This document shows, piece by piece, positions 14,728 to 23,800 of a stretch of DNA of 42,660 nt. The stretch covers positions 1 through 42,660 of IMG/VR virus record IMGVR_UViG_3300031746_000053; one strand, 5' to 3'. The notes below the pieces were generated by a model. That model worked only from the letters and a program-made list of their open reading frames with translations. It ran no database searches and was not told the origin of the DNA. How positions within the stretch are numbered: position 1 is the first letter of the stretch; each line of letters starts with the position of its first letter. A program made the translations under genes and the position numbers. The stretch comes from a virus.

Positions 14728-16269
14728 ATGCCCACGCTCAACCCGTCGATCACGTTGCCGATCCCGCTCCTGGGCGTGGAGGCGGACCGCCACCCTCGGG
14801 CGATCGACCCCATGGGGCTCTACGAGGCGGAGAACATGCTCTGCCGGGATGGCCGGTTCGTGGACCGAGGGGGCCTGGTGGTGTTTGGCGCCTCGGTGGC
14901 CGAGCGGCCGATGGGGCTCGCGCAGTACGACCACCCGAGCGAGGACCGGCGCGTGGTACTCGGTACGGTGGCGCGATGGCTGCGCTGGAACAAGGTGACG
15001 AGCGCCTGGGTGGAAGTCAGCGACCCGGCCAACCGCCTCAACGGGGTCAACTCCTCGCAGGTTCTGTTTCGGTTCTTCCAGAACGAGGCGGGGGTGAAGT
15101 ACCTGCTCGGTTGCAACGGCGTCGACCTGGCGAAGAAGTGGGACGGCGACGTGGCGCACACCTACGCCAACATCGGCGGCCAGACGAGGATCCCGCGGTG
15201 CATGGCCGTCGCGGCCGATCACCTCATCATGGGTGGCTTTCTGGACGGGGACCAGGACGTGGAGTGGTCCAACAACCTGGACTTCGACTCGGGCTACTCG
15301 AGCCCCGGTCACGGCAAGAACCTCGGCGACACCCCGGGCGGCATCATCGCTCTCCAGGAACTCGGCGCCTACAACGTGGTCGGCTACAAGGAGGACAGCA
15401 TTTACCTGGCGGGCGCGCAGTCGGACGAGGCGACGTTCTTTCACTGGTCGCCGAAGTTTCTTAAGGTCCCGGGCCCGGTCTCGCCGCTGGTGGTGGTGCC
15501 ACTCCCGAGCGGCGAGCACGCCGTCCTGGCCATGGACGGTGCGGTGTACCGGTTCAGCGGATCGTCGTACGATAGCGCCGGCTCGCACATTCAGCGGTTC
15601 ATCTCGGACAACTGGTACTTCCCTTCTCGGGAGCAGTGTTGGGGCTTTTACGATGAGACGCGACGCGAGCTGTGGTTCGTGTACCCGCACAAGGCGACGA
15701 TGGAGCTCTCGCACGCGATCTGCCTCTCGCTTCCCTCGTGGAGTCTCTACCCGATGCGGTGGTCGACGTTGCGGATGTCGGCTGGCGGTCAGGTCGCAAC
15801 CGCGCAGGAACTCGCGTTCGGGGAGGTGGAGCTGCCGTTCGGGGAGTCGCCGCTGACCTTTGGCGAGACGTCGCAGGACCGGCTGGCGACGCTGTTCGGG
15901 GCCACGACCGGGCAGGTCTGCGAGGCGTCGGGGCACGACGACCTCGGGGCCGCAATCCCGGAGGTCTGGGAGTACGGCCTGGGCGACGCCGGCTCGTTCC
16001 AGAGCTGGAAGACCGTCGTTTCGATGGACCACGCGTTTAACCGGACGCCGGCGAGCCAGCTCGTCCAGGTGCGTGTGGCCTACTCCAAGAACGGGGAGGA
16101 CCGGAGCTTGTCCGACGCGCGGTCATTCGACCTGCTGAACACGGGTCCGCTGCGGACCGGCCACCGGGTCTCGGGGCGCCTGCTGTCGGCTCGGTATGAG
16201 ATCCAGGGCACGCAGCCGATCGACTTCCTGGGCGCCGAGGTGGGGTACGCGGTGCGGGGGCTGCGCTGA
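14728..16269 (+). CDS. tail nozzle-like beta-propeller protein
   Basis: Codes for 513 residues. The sequence is beta-rich with regularly spaced Trp, Gly and Asp turns (VEWSNNLDFDSGY, VYRFSGSSYD, ELWFVYP). This resembles the propeller domain of short-tail nozzle proteins such as P22 gp10 or T7 gp12. Position between connector and tail fibre agrees. A Gly/Phe-rich repeat near the C-terminus (LAFGEVELPFGESPLTFGET) is a short threefold F-G-E repeat. It would extend the portal channel outward and hold packaged DNA. Its stop overlaps the fibre start (TGATG). Confidence 0.65.
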   Translation: MPTLNPSITLPIPLLGVEADRHPRAIDPMGLYEAENMLCRDGRFVDRGGLVVFGASVAERPMGLAQYDHPSEDRRVVLGTVARWLRWNKVTSAWVEVSDPANRLNGVNSSQVLFRFFQNEAGVKYLLGCNGVDLAKKWDGDVAHTYANIGGQTRIPRCMAVAADHLIMGGFLDGDQDVEWSNNLDFDSGYSSPGHGKNLGDTPGGIIALQELGAYNVVGYKEDSIYLAGAQSDEATFFHWSPKFLKVPGPVSPLVVVPLPSGEHAVLAMDGAVYRFSGSSYDSAGSHIQRFISDNWYFPSREQCWGFYDETRRELWFVYPHKATMELSHAICLSLPSWSLYPMRWSTLRMSAGGQVATAQELAFGEVELPFGESPLTFGETSQDRLATLFGATTGQVCEASGHDDLGAAIPEVWEYGLGDAGSFQSWKTVVSMDHAFNRTPASQLVQVRVAYSKNGEDRSLSDARSFDLLNTGPLRTGHRVSGRLLSARYEIQGTQPIDFLGAEVGYAVRGLR

Positions 16270-17399
16270 TGGCCTGGAAGATACCGGCCAGCGCAACACT
16301 CCCGATTCCTCCGACCGCGAACGGCGAGGTGGTGGGCTGGGCGCGGGCGTTCACGGGCGCGGTGGCGGACCTCTACCGGGTGATCGCGGAGCAGTTGGGG
16401 GGAGTCCTCGGACTGCACGCCGCCTCGCACCAGCACGGCGGGGCGGACGAAGTTGCGACGGCGACACCGGCCGCCAACGCGATTCCCAAAGCTGGCGCCG
16501 GCGGTGCGCTAGCCGCCGGGTGGATCCCGGACCTGTCGGGGAGCTACCCTGCGAAGGTCAACCCTTCGGTAGTCAACAACTTGGTGGCGTTTTCGGATGC
16601 GGTGGGCGCGCAGAAGGACTCCGGCAAGGCTCCGAGCAGTTTCGTCCAGACGGTCGGCGATCAGGAGATGGCCGGTAGTTTGCGAATTACCGCTGCTGCC
16701 AAGGATTTCTTCGGCGGCGGAATCGGGGCGGAGCTCGGACTGATCCAGCGGGTCGTCAACATGGGGATCGCACCGGATACGCACTTCGTCTCGACAAGCC
16801 CGACCCCGGGTTACGCCTGGGCGCCGACGAGTGGTATCTTCTACGGGGCGCCGAACAATGCGACCTTTGGGTACCGGGGGGATTACTTCGGCGGCGCAGC
16901 GAACGGCGCCAGTCAAGCCCACTTCTTCCAACGTGCGGTAACCAACGCAGCCGCGAACTGGCAGAACAAGCTTCTCCAGACGCGATGCTCGCCCGGGGGT
17001 TCGCTGATCGCGGGCGTGCGAGTTGACGACGGAAGCAACCTCTCGACGCACCCATTCTTCGAACTGGTATGCGACGGCACGGCCAACGACGGCACATTCA
17101 TCGTGAAGATGCGCTATCAGAACACGGTCGGCGGCGGCATAACAACCACGGCGTCCCAGGTAAGGCTGCCTGTCACGTTTTTGCAGACCCTTTCCTTGAA
17201 CGTCTGGTACTCGGGCGGCCAGTATTACATCAGTGGCTACCTATGGGGTGAGGCCAAGGCCAACTTTGGTATCGGACTCGGCGTCGGGCCGGTGTCGTGG
17301 ATGCCGTGCGCGGGTCGGGCGGGAATCTTCCTCAAGGCTGATGCTGCTGGCACCTGGGTTAGCGGTTACTGGGATTTTCTCTACAACGAGTTCAATTGA
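16269..17399 (+). CDS. tail fibre / receptor-binding protein
   Basis: Codes for 376 residues. The N-terminal region has the collar motif common to phage tail fibres: H-A-A-S-H-Q-H-G-G-A-D-E-V, then PKAGAGGALAAGWIP. The central region (SFVQTVGDQEMAGSLRITAA) reads like a trimeric shaft. The C-terminal 200 residues look like a lectin or LamG-type beta-sandwich that could bind cell-surface glycans. It is the likely host-recognition protein. No peptidase or autocleaving chaperone is visible at the end. Confidence 0.8.
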   Translation: MAWKIPASATLPIPPTANGEVVGWARAFTGAVADLYRVIAEQLGGVLGLHAASHQHGGADEVATATPAANAIPKAGAGGALAAGWIPDLSGSYPAKVNPSVVNNLVAFSDAVGAQKDSGKAPSSFVQTVGDQEMAGSLRITAAAKDFFGGGIGAELGLIQRVVNMGIAPDTHFVSTSPTPGYAWAPTSGIFYGAPNNATFGYRGDYFGGAANGASQAHFFQRAVTNAAANWQNKLLQTRCSPGGSLIAGVRVDDGSNLSTHPFFELVCDGTANDGTFIVKMRYQNTVGGGITTTASQVRLPVTFLQTLSLNVWYSGGQYYISGYLWGEAKANFGIGLGVGPVSWMPCAGRAGIFLKADAAGTWVSGYWDFLYNEFN

Positions 17400-17472
17400 T
17401 GCCCGAAACGTCGGCCGGCGGAGTGCGTAGCCTGGCGGCCTCGCGGTTCGCCGGCGTGGTGTAGGGGCACAC

Positions 17473-17937
17473 GTGGAAGTCCAACGCCTCGACCCGTTCC
17501 GGCCGGCCGACTGGCGGCTCATCCCGATGGTTCTCGCGCGGGTGATGGCATCCGCAGAGGAGGAGCACGGGACGGTGCCTCCTCTGCTGATGCTGCACTT
17601 GCTGACCCACTTCGCCGGCGGCCTGGTGCAGCCGGACAAGGTTGAGATGGCCTGTTGGGTCGGGGTGGACGAGGGCGTGGTGCGGGCGCACACCCTGGTG
17701 GAGTTGGCCAACGAGCACGGCCTGCCCTACCTCGTTATCAGCCAGCACGCCTCGGACCGTGGTTTTCCCTATGGCAAGGGCGCGCTGAGGATCCTCGAGG
17801 AAATGATCGCGTGGGGCCGAGAGAAGGGGGCGCTGCGGATCCGCACCCAGGCGAGGAGCCGGAATTTGGCGCGGGCGTACCGGGTGTTCTACGGCTTCCG
17901 CGAGCTGCACAGGGTTCCGATGGAACGGGAGTTGTGA
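17473..17937 (+). CDS. GNAT-like acyltransferase-fold protein
   Basis: Codes for 154 residues from GTG 17473. It follows the GNAT plan: an N-terminal helix (PMVLARVMASAEEEHG), a strand CWVGVDEGVV, a central H-T-L-V-E-L, and a C-terminal helix-strand-helix ending in R-N-L-A-R-A-Y-R-V-F-Y-G-F-R-E, the usual GNAT ending. The acetyl-CoA pyrophosphate loop (Q/R-x-x-G-x-G/A) is only partly recognisable around RGFPYGKGALR. A similar GNAT-fold gene lies between tail and ejection-protein genes in many short-tailed phages and may be structural rather than enzymatic. Confidence 0.65.
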   Translation: MEVQRLDPFRPADWRLIPMVLARVMASAEEEHGTVPPLLMLHLLTHFAGGLVQPDKVEMACWVGVDEGVVRAHTLVELANEHGLPYLVISQHASDRGFPYGKGALRILEEMIAWGREKGALRIRTQARSRNLARAYRVFYGFRELHRVPMEREL

Positions 17938-17956
17938 GGCGGAGTAGGAGGTGGCC

Positions 17957-19024
17957 ATGTACGGACACGGGTATGCGGGTTTCCGGCGGCGGACGGGTGG
18001 GGCGTACTCCATGCCCGAGCCGTGCCCGCAGGGGAACAAAGGCGCGTCGACCGACGTCAAGGTCCCCGACTGGCTGACGCAGTTCTACAGGTCAACGGCC
18101 GGCAAAAATCTAGGCATGCAGAACTACTTCCTTGGAAATCTCACCCCGCAGGGGAAGATCGCGCCGCCGGACCCAGACGTGGACGTGGACCCCTTCAAGC
18201 GGGACCCATTCAAACCGGAGGTACCTCTTGACGAGGTGGGCGCCAAGGCTGCGGTCTCCACCGGCACCGGAACTGGCACCGGGGGAGATATAGACCAGCC
18301 GGCCGTTCTTCAGAACATCAAGGACGAGTTCACCTTCCCGGGCACCGGCACGAAAACCGACCCGACTATTTCGCCTCCGGGTGGTCCGGACGCCGCGAGC
18401 GGGTACGACATCAACCAGCTCCTCGGCTTTAACCCGGAGGCCACGCCGGGCCTGTCTCCCTGGCAGCAGCTCGTCGGCCAGAACATAGGCGAGCTCGTGG
18501 CCGATCCGATGCAGGAGATAGAGGCCGGCCGGTTGGCCCTCGGCGGAATCGGCTCGGCTGAACGGACGCCGGGTGTGACGGCGGAAGATCCCACAATCAA
18601 GGCGCTCAAAGACGTTTTCCAGGGCTCGACCAAGGAACTATTGAAGAACGAGGCCACGATGGGCGGCTACAACCGCGGCTCCGCGGTGCCGGACGTGCTG
18701 GCGAAGAACTGGATGGCACAGTTGGCGCCGGCGCTGGAGGCGCAGATGGGACGCGGCGAGCGGGCGATTGAGCGCGGACAGCGGGCGACCGAAACGGCGA
18801 TCGGGCAGCAGACGGGAGCGGCCGCGGCTCGGGCGGGCCGGCTGGCGGCGGCGTTCGGCGTGGCGGTGCCGCAGGGTGCGCTCGAGCGCGGGATCGAAAC
18901 CGAACGCGCCGCAAAGAACGAGGCGGAGAAGATGCGTCTCCGGGCACTGGCCGAGGGGTCGGTGGGGGGCCCGATGGGACTCCTCCCGACCTCGATCGGG
19001 TCGAAGACCGGCAAGGCGAAGTAG
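17957..19024 (+). CDS. presumed internal virion / ejection protein A
   Basis: Codes for 355 residues from ATG 17957, behind an AGGAGG. The N-terminus carries YAGFRRRTGG and, seven residues on, EPCPQG, a tag shared with the next protein. Residues 70-160 are Pro/Gly/Asp/Thr-rich and likely disordered. Residues 230-330 are Ala/Arg/Glu-rich helices (GERAIERGQRATETAIG). This profile and position after the tail fibre and before the giant gene fit a DNA-ejection protein. No enzymatic motif is visible. Confidence 0.6.
   Translation: MYGHGYAGFRRRTGGAYSMPEPCPQGNKGASTDVKVPDWLTQFYRSTAGKNLGMQNYFLGNLTPQGKIAPPDPDVDVDPFKRDPFKPEVPLDEVGAKAAVSTGTGTGTGGDIDQPAVLQNIKDEFTFPGTGTKTDPTISPPGGPDAASGYDINQLLGFNPEATPGLSPWQQLVGQNIGELVADPMQEIEAGRLALGGIGSAERTPGVTAEDPTIKALKDVFQGSTKELLKNEATMGGYNRGSAVPDVLAKNWMAQLAPALEAQMGRGERAIERGQRATETAIGQQTGAAAARAGRLAAAFGVAVPQGALERGIETERAAKNEAEKMRLRALAEGSVGGPMGLLPTSIGSKTGKAK
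17971..17993 (+). repeat. 23-bp exact direct repeat, copy 1
   Basis: GTATGCGGGTTTCCGGCGGC plus GGA is repeated exactly at 19048-19070, at the same place in the next gene. It codes for the shared YAGFRRR tag. The exact DNA identity suggests a recent duplication or gene conversion. Confidence 0.9.
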
Positions 19025-19030
19025 GAGGCG

Positions 19031-19768
19031 ATGATGCTCGAGAAACCGTATGCGGGTTTCCGGCGGCGGAGCGGCGGACCGCGGTTCATCCACGAACCGC
19101 AGCCGCAGGGCATCGCGCCCCTGATAGCGGCGCTCCTGTCGTCGGTGGTGGGGGCCATCGCCTCGAAGGCCATGGAGCAGAAAAAGGCTGGGCCGACCGG
19201 CCAGGCGATGAACCTCAACTACACGCCGACCGTCAAGGGCGCGATGGAGCAGGCTCAGGCCCGAGCCGGGGGCGCCAACGTGGGCCAGGCGCTCGCGGGC
19301 ATCGCGCCGGGTGGGACGGCCACGCCGCCGATTACAAAGGCCGCAGGCGCGGAGCCGTTCCAATACTCGACGACGGGAACGCCGGGTACGCCGGGCACGC
19401 CAGCGGCGGAAACACCGGGGACCACTCCATCGCCGGCGGGAATGGGGGCGGAGGTCGGGCCGCCGAAGCCCACGGCCGAGCAGGTCAAGCAGAACGCGCA
19501 GGGCGAGGGGAGTTGGATGGACGCCGTGCGGATGGGGATGGGAGCCGCCACGGGTGTGACCGTGACGCCGACGAAGCCAGGTGAGAGTAACTGGATGGAG
19601 AACGCGCGCCTCGGGGCGGCGGTGGGCGGCGGGATCGCGCAGGGCATGACACCGAAGCCGGGCCCGATCGGCGGGTTGTTTCACGGCAGCCCGAACCTGG
19701 AGACGACCCTCCCGAGCGCGAAGGAGCGGCTGCTGCGCTACCTGGCCGCGATGAACCGAGGGGCGTGA
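19031..19768 (+). CDS. presumed internal virion / ejection protein B
   Basis: Codes for 245 residues (two ATG codons at 19031 and 19034). The N-terminus is YAGFRRRSGG with EPQPQG seven residues later, matching the tag on protein A. A hydrophobic helix follows (IAPLIAALLSSVVGAIASK) that could insert in a membrane. The middle is a Thr/Pro/Gly linker with GTP repeats (GTPGTPGTP). Near 19500-19670 there is an internal duplication of about 27 residues built on S-W-M-D-A-V-R-M-G and N-W-M-E-N-A-R-L-G. A membrane-active ejection role is inferred. Confidence 0.6.
   Translation: MMLEKPYAGFRRRSGGPRFIHEPQPQGIAPLIAALLSSVVGAIASKAMEQKKAGPTGQAMNLNYTPTVKGAMEQAQARAGGANVGQALAGIAPGGTATPPITKAAGAEPFQYSTTGTPGTPGTPAAETPGTTPSPAGMGAEVGPPKPTAEQVKQNAQGEGSWMDAVRMGMGAATGVTVTPTKPGESNWMENARLGAAVGGGIAQGMTPKPGPIGGLFHGSPNLETTLPSAKERLLRYLAAMNRGA
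19048..19070 (+). repeat. 23-bp exact direct repeat, copy 2
   Basis: Second copy of the sequence at 17971-17993, coding for the YAGFRRR tag near the N-terminus of the downstream protein. Confidence 0.9.
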
Positions 19769-19771
19769 GCC

Positions 19772-20851
19772 ATGGCAAAGGTAGGCGAGATTCTGGCGCC
19801 GATCCTTGGGGGCCTGGTCGCGGCCGCGAGCCCGCAGGCCGCCCACGGCGTCGGCACGGCGCTGGACATTGGGATCTCCATGCGCGAGGCGCGGCGCCGG
19901 CGCGAGGCTGAGGCGCAGGCGGCGGCACGGCAAGGGCGTGTGGGTGCCTTCCTGTCGAACCTGCCCGACGACCCGGAGGTGCCTGAGATGAGCGCCGCCA
20001 GGGAGATCGCCAGGGCCGGCGACGTCGAGACGGCGACCATGCTCTACCGCGAGGGGGCGACTGCGCGCTCGCGCAGGGCGCAGACTGCCGCCGAAGAGAA
20101 GAACAAAGGGAGCGCGATCGCGGCCCTGGTGGACGCGGCGACGAGCGAGACACCGCCACTCGGTGGCGGACCTCCGAAGCCCCCGAGCCGCCGCCAAAGC
20201 GTGATCCGTGCCCTTGCGCCGCTGGCGCCCGCCTCCGCTGCGAGCATGGCCGTGGCTGCCGAGGAGGGCTACCCGCCGCCCGAGGGGCCCCGCCTGGTGC
20301 ACCGGGTTGGGCCGCAGGGCGAGGGGCTCTACCGCTGGTCACCGCAGCAGGATGGGTGGGTGTTCGACAGCCCGGGCGAGGCGAAGCCGCCGGGCGCAGC
20401 GCACCTGGTCGAGACGGTGGACGCGCAGGGCAGACCGATCAGGAAGTGGGTCAAGGAGGGCGAGGAGCCACCTCCGCCACCGCCGCATGTGCCACCGCGG
20501 GAGGAGGACGTCGCGGGCGAATACAACCGACTGGCCACCGCGGAGCAGTCGGCCCAGGTCCGGCTGGCCAAGGCGAGGCAGGCCGATCTGCAGGGGTGGG
20601 AGAAAGACCGGCCTGGGTTTGTGCGTCGGGCGCTCGGGAGTCCATACCCCGAGCAGCCTCCGAAGTCGGAGCTGACGACGCAGGCCGAGCAGGAGCTCGC
20701 GGCGATCCGGGGCGCACTGGGTGAGGCTGCGGCGCGGCTGCGCGGAGCCCGGAGGGTCCCCGCCGGCGCTGGTGGCGCCCCCGCGGCGTCGCATGGCCAG
20801 GGACCCCCGCCGAAGACGTGGGGCGAGTTCAAGCAGAGCCGGAGCCCCTGA
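19772..20851 (+). CDS. presumed internal virion / ejection protein C
   Basis: Codes for 359 residues. It has a short hydrophobic N-terminal region (ILAPILGGLVAAASPQAA), long Ala/Arg/Glu helices (SMREARRRREAEAQAAARQG, RARSRRAQTAAEEKN) and Pro-rich linkers (EEPPPPPPHVPPREE). A small globular part around residues 170-230 (LYRWSPQQDGWVF) is present. It lacks the YAGFRRR tag. It ends with a TGATG overlap with the giant gene, so stoichiometry may be coupled. The role is inferred from composition and place. Confidence 0.55.
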   Translation: MAKVGEILAPILGGLVAAASPQAAHGVGTALDIGISMREARRRREAEAQAAARQGRVGAFLSNLPDDPEVPEMSAAREIARAGDVETATMLYREGATARSRRAQTAAEEKNKGSAIAALVDAATSETPPLGGGPPKPPSRRQSVIRALAPLAPASAASMAVAAEEGYPPPEGPRLVHRVGPQGEGLYRWSPQQDGWVFDSPGEAKPPGAAHLVETVDAQGRPIRKWVKEGEEPPPPPPHVPPREEDVAGEYNRLATAEQSAQVRLAKARQADLQGWEKDRPGFVRRALGSPYPEQPPKSELTTQAEQELAAIRGALGEAAARLRGARRVPAGAGGAPAASHGQGPPPKTWGEFKQSRSP

Positions 20852-23800
20852 TGGCGGTCAACTGGCGGACCTTCGACGATCCCGAGTTTCAGGCGCTCCC
20901 GGAGGAGGAGCGTCGGAAGGGGTTCGCCGAGGTCGCCGGCTCGGACCCGGAGTTTCAAGGGCTGCCGAAGGAGGAGCAGCTCAAGGGCTACGCGGAGATC
21001 GTGCGCCCGGCGGCGATGAACCCGCGCGAGGGTGGCATCATCACCGAGCCCGGGCACCCGTGGCTGCAGGCGGCCAAGGTGCCACAGGTCGCGGCCGAGG
21101 GCGTCCCGCAGCCGCTCGTGCCTGGGAACGTTGACCTGACCAAGCGGCCCGCGGTCGTGAACCCCGACGGCACCGTGAGCAGCATCCGCTCGATCGGCAT
21201 CGAGGAGGACGGTCACCGGGTCGTGATCCCCACGGTCAGCGACGACGGCCGGGTGATGTCGGACCAGGAGGCGGTGGACCACTACCACCGCATCGGGCGC
21301 CATCTCGGGATCTTCAAGACCCAGGACGAGGCCGACGCCTACGCGGAACTCCTCCACGAGCTGCAGGCCCGCGGCGACACGCGCTACCCTGAGTTGGCGG
21401 CGGCGGAACCGCCGCTCGAGCCGAGCCACGCGCCCGCGGCTGCGCCCCTCATCGTCCGCACCCCCCGCGGCATCGAGTCGCGCGACATCATGGGCCGGCG
21501 GCCGCCGATCCTGGCGCGCGAGGCGGGGCTCTACCCGATCACGACCGAGGAGCGCGTGCGCCGCGACGTGGCGGCTGGTTGGCGCTACGGCAGGCAGACG
21601 CTGGCCGCCGAGCCCTACCGGCAGGCGGCGGACCTGCTGCGGTCGTACGGCCGGCTGGTGGGGATCCAGGCGCAGCCGGGCGAGGTCCTCGCCGAGGCGG
21701 CCACCAACCGCGAGGCACCGCCGGCGACGGCCTTGGGAAAGGTCGCCGCTGCCCCTGGTGAGGTCATGGCTGGCTTGGCGCCCGCGGTTGAGGCCGGGGT
21801 GGTTGGGGTCCCGGGAAGGCTGGTCCTGGGGGCTTTCCTGGTGAACCGGTTCATGCAGGATTACGGGGCCGGGAAGCCGATGGGCGAGGTCGCGGCGGGT
21901 GTCGCGACAGAAGCCGCGACGCTGGCGCCGATGGTGGTGGGCGGCGCGCTGGCCGGTCGTTTCCTCGGCCCAGCGGTGGCCCCCGCAGTCGAGCGTTGGG
22001 TGAGTCGCCTGATCGGTGCTGGTCCGGCCGAAGCTGCGATGGCTCCGGCGCTGGCTCGGACTGTCGCATCGGGGGCCGAGCGCATCACCCGCGCCACGGG
22101 CGCCGCGCTGCCGGTCTACGTTACCGCGAAGGTGCAGGGCGCCTCGGACGAGGACGCTCTCAAATCCGCGGTGGAGCTCGGAATCCTCGACCTGGGCATG
22201 GGGGCCTTTCACCCGACCATGCGCCAGGCGGTCCAGCAGGCGGTCGAGGAAGGCGGCGCGCGGGCCTGGGCTGCTCGGGCGATGTCCCCGGAGCGCGCGC
22301 AGGTGCAGGCGATGCCGGGGCGGCCGGCGCTGCCTGGCGGGCTCATGGACCGGATCAGGGCCGCGCGCGAGGCCGCCCCGGCGCCGAGGACTACCGTCGA
22401 GGCTGCGTTGGAGCAGGTTCGAGGCGGTCGTCCGGCGATGCGTCCCGAGGCGGTGGAGGCCCCGCCGATTTCCACAGAGATTTCCGCAGACCTCGAGGCG
22501 CGGGATGCCGCCCGGCGGGCTGGATTCCGTCGCACCGCCGCCCCTCCGTGGTTGCTCGGGCACCGCCTGGAGGAGTGGGCCAACGCCAGGATGAGCGACG
22601 AGGAGGCCGCGCGCGCCAAGCCGTCCTGGGTGACGCCGGAGGAGGCGAAAGGCCAGCTCGGGGCCGCTGCGGCCCGCGGGGATGGCCTGTACCGTGCCGC
22701 CGGGCCGGGGCAGGTGCCCCCCGAGGGGTGGTTGCCAGCTCCGCCCGAAGGACCTACTGTAGAGGGGGAGGTTGCTGGTGGACAACGAGCAGCGCCCGCT
22801 GTACCTGGTCAACCCGGCGCCAGAGCCGCCCCGGCAACTGGAGTGGGAGGTCGTGCATATCTTCCGGCCGAGGCCCCACGCCCCGGAGTCGCCGGAGGAG
22901 TCGGACCGGCGGGCCGCGGAGGAGGACGCGAGACTGCAGGATCTCGGGCAGTTCTTGAGGACCTGGCTTACGAACTATCTCGCCAAGGGCCTACTCCCGT
23001 TTCGTCGCAAGACTTCGAGCTCGTCGACCCGGCCAACCCCCCCGAAGCCCTCTCTGGAGAAGTAGAACTAGCCCACGCGCTGATCCGTGACGCGACCGGC
23101 CAGGAGCCGCTGCTGGTGCGGATCGCGCGTCCCGAGGTCTCCGACCGCTTCGACGGGCTGTTCCTGCGGGCAGTCCGCCCCCGCAGCGGAGGGCGTCCGG
23201 GTCACGGTGGGCGCATCGTCCTCAACATCAACGCGGACGCCCCCCTGACGTTCGTCGCCGGGCACGAGCTCGCGCACGAGATCCGCAACAACGCCCCCCA
23301 CCTGGCGAAACCCGTCCTGGACGTGATCGCCGAGGAGGTTGACCTCGGCAGGTGGCAGGCGGGGACCAGGGCGCGCATCGGACGGGAGCGCCCCGAGTGG
23401 GAGTTCATGGGGGACTTCCTGGGGGAGCAGATCAAGCGCCGGGAGTTCTGGGCCAAGCTGGCGGATCGGGCGCCGCGGGCCTTCCAGGAGTTGGTGTGGA
23501 GGCTTGTCAACGTTCTCGACCGCTTGATCCGGAAGGTGCCGAAGGAGTACCAGGCCGAGCCGTACGTCCGCGACGTGGAGCGGTTGCGCGACGTCTACAC
23601 CGTGATGCTCTCGGACTACGCGGGGCTCCGGGGCGTCGGCGAGGTCAAGGGCCCGTCGTCGTCGGCGATCTCCGCCCGGATGGTGGAGTTGCGCGGTCAG
23701 GCGCGCACGGAGGGCAGCGACGACGCCGTCCGTGATTGGGCGCGCGAGAACCCGATTCGCCTCCCGAAGGTGCCGAAGCAGCAGGGCGAGCTGGCCGGTG

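Noticed and set aside
16269-17399. Programmed frameshift or tape-measure region as in long-tailed phages
   Set aside because: No chaperone pair, slippery site or long coiled tape measure follows the capsid genes. The gene order fits a short-tailed particle instead.
20329-22812. Very long open frame on the minus strand opposite the giant gene (827 codons)
   Set aside because: High-GC genomes give long antisense frames by chance. The residues are Arg/His/Pro/Leu-rich, there is no ribosome site, and the plus frame has the expected codon signature.
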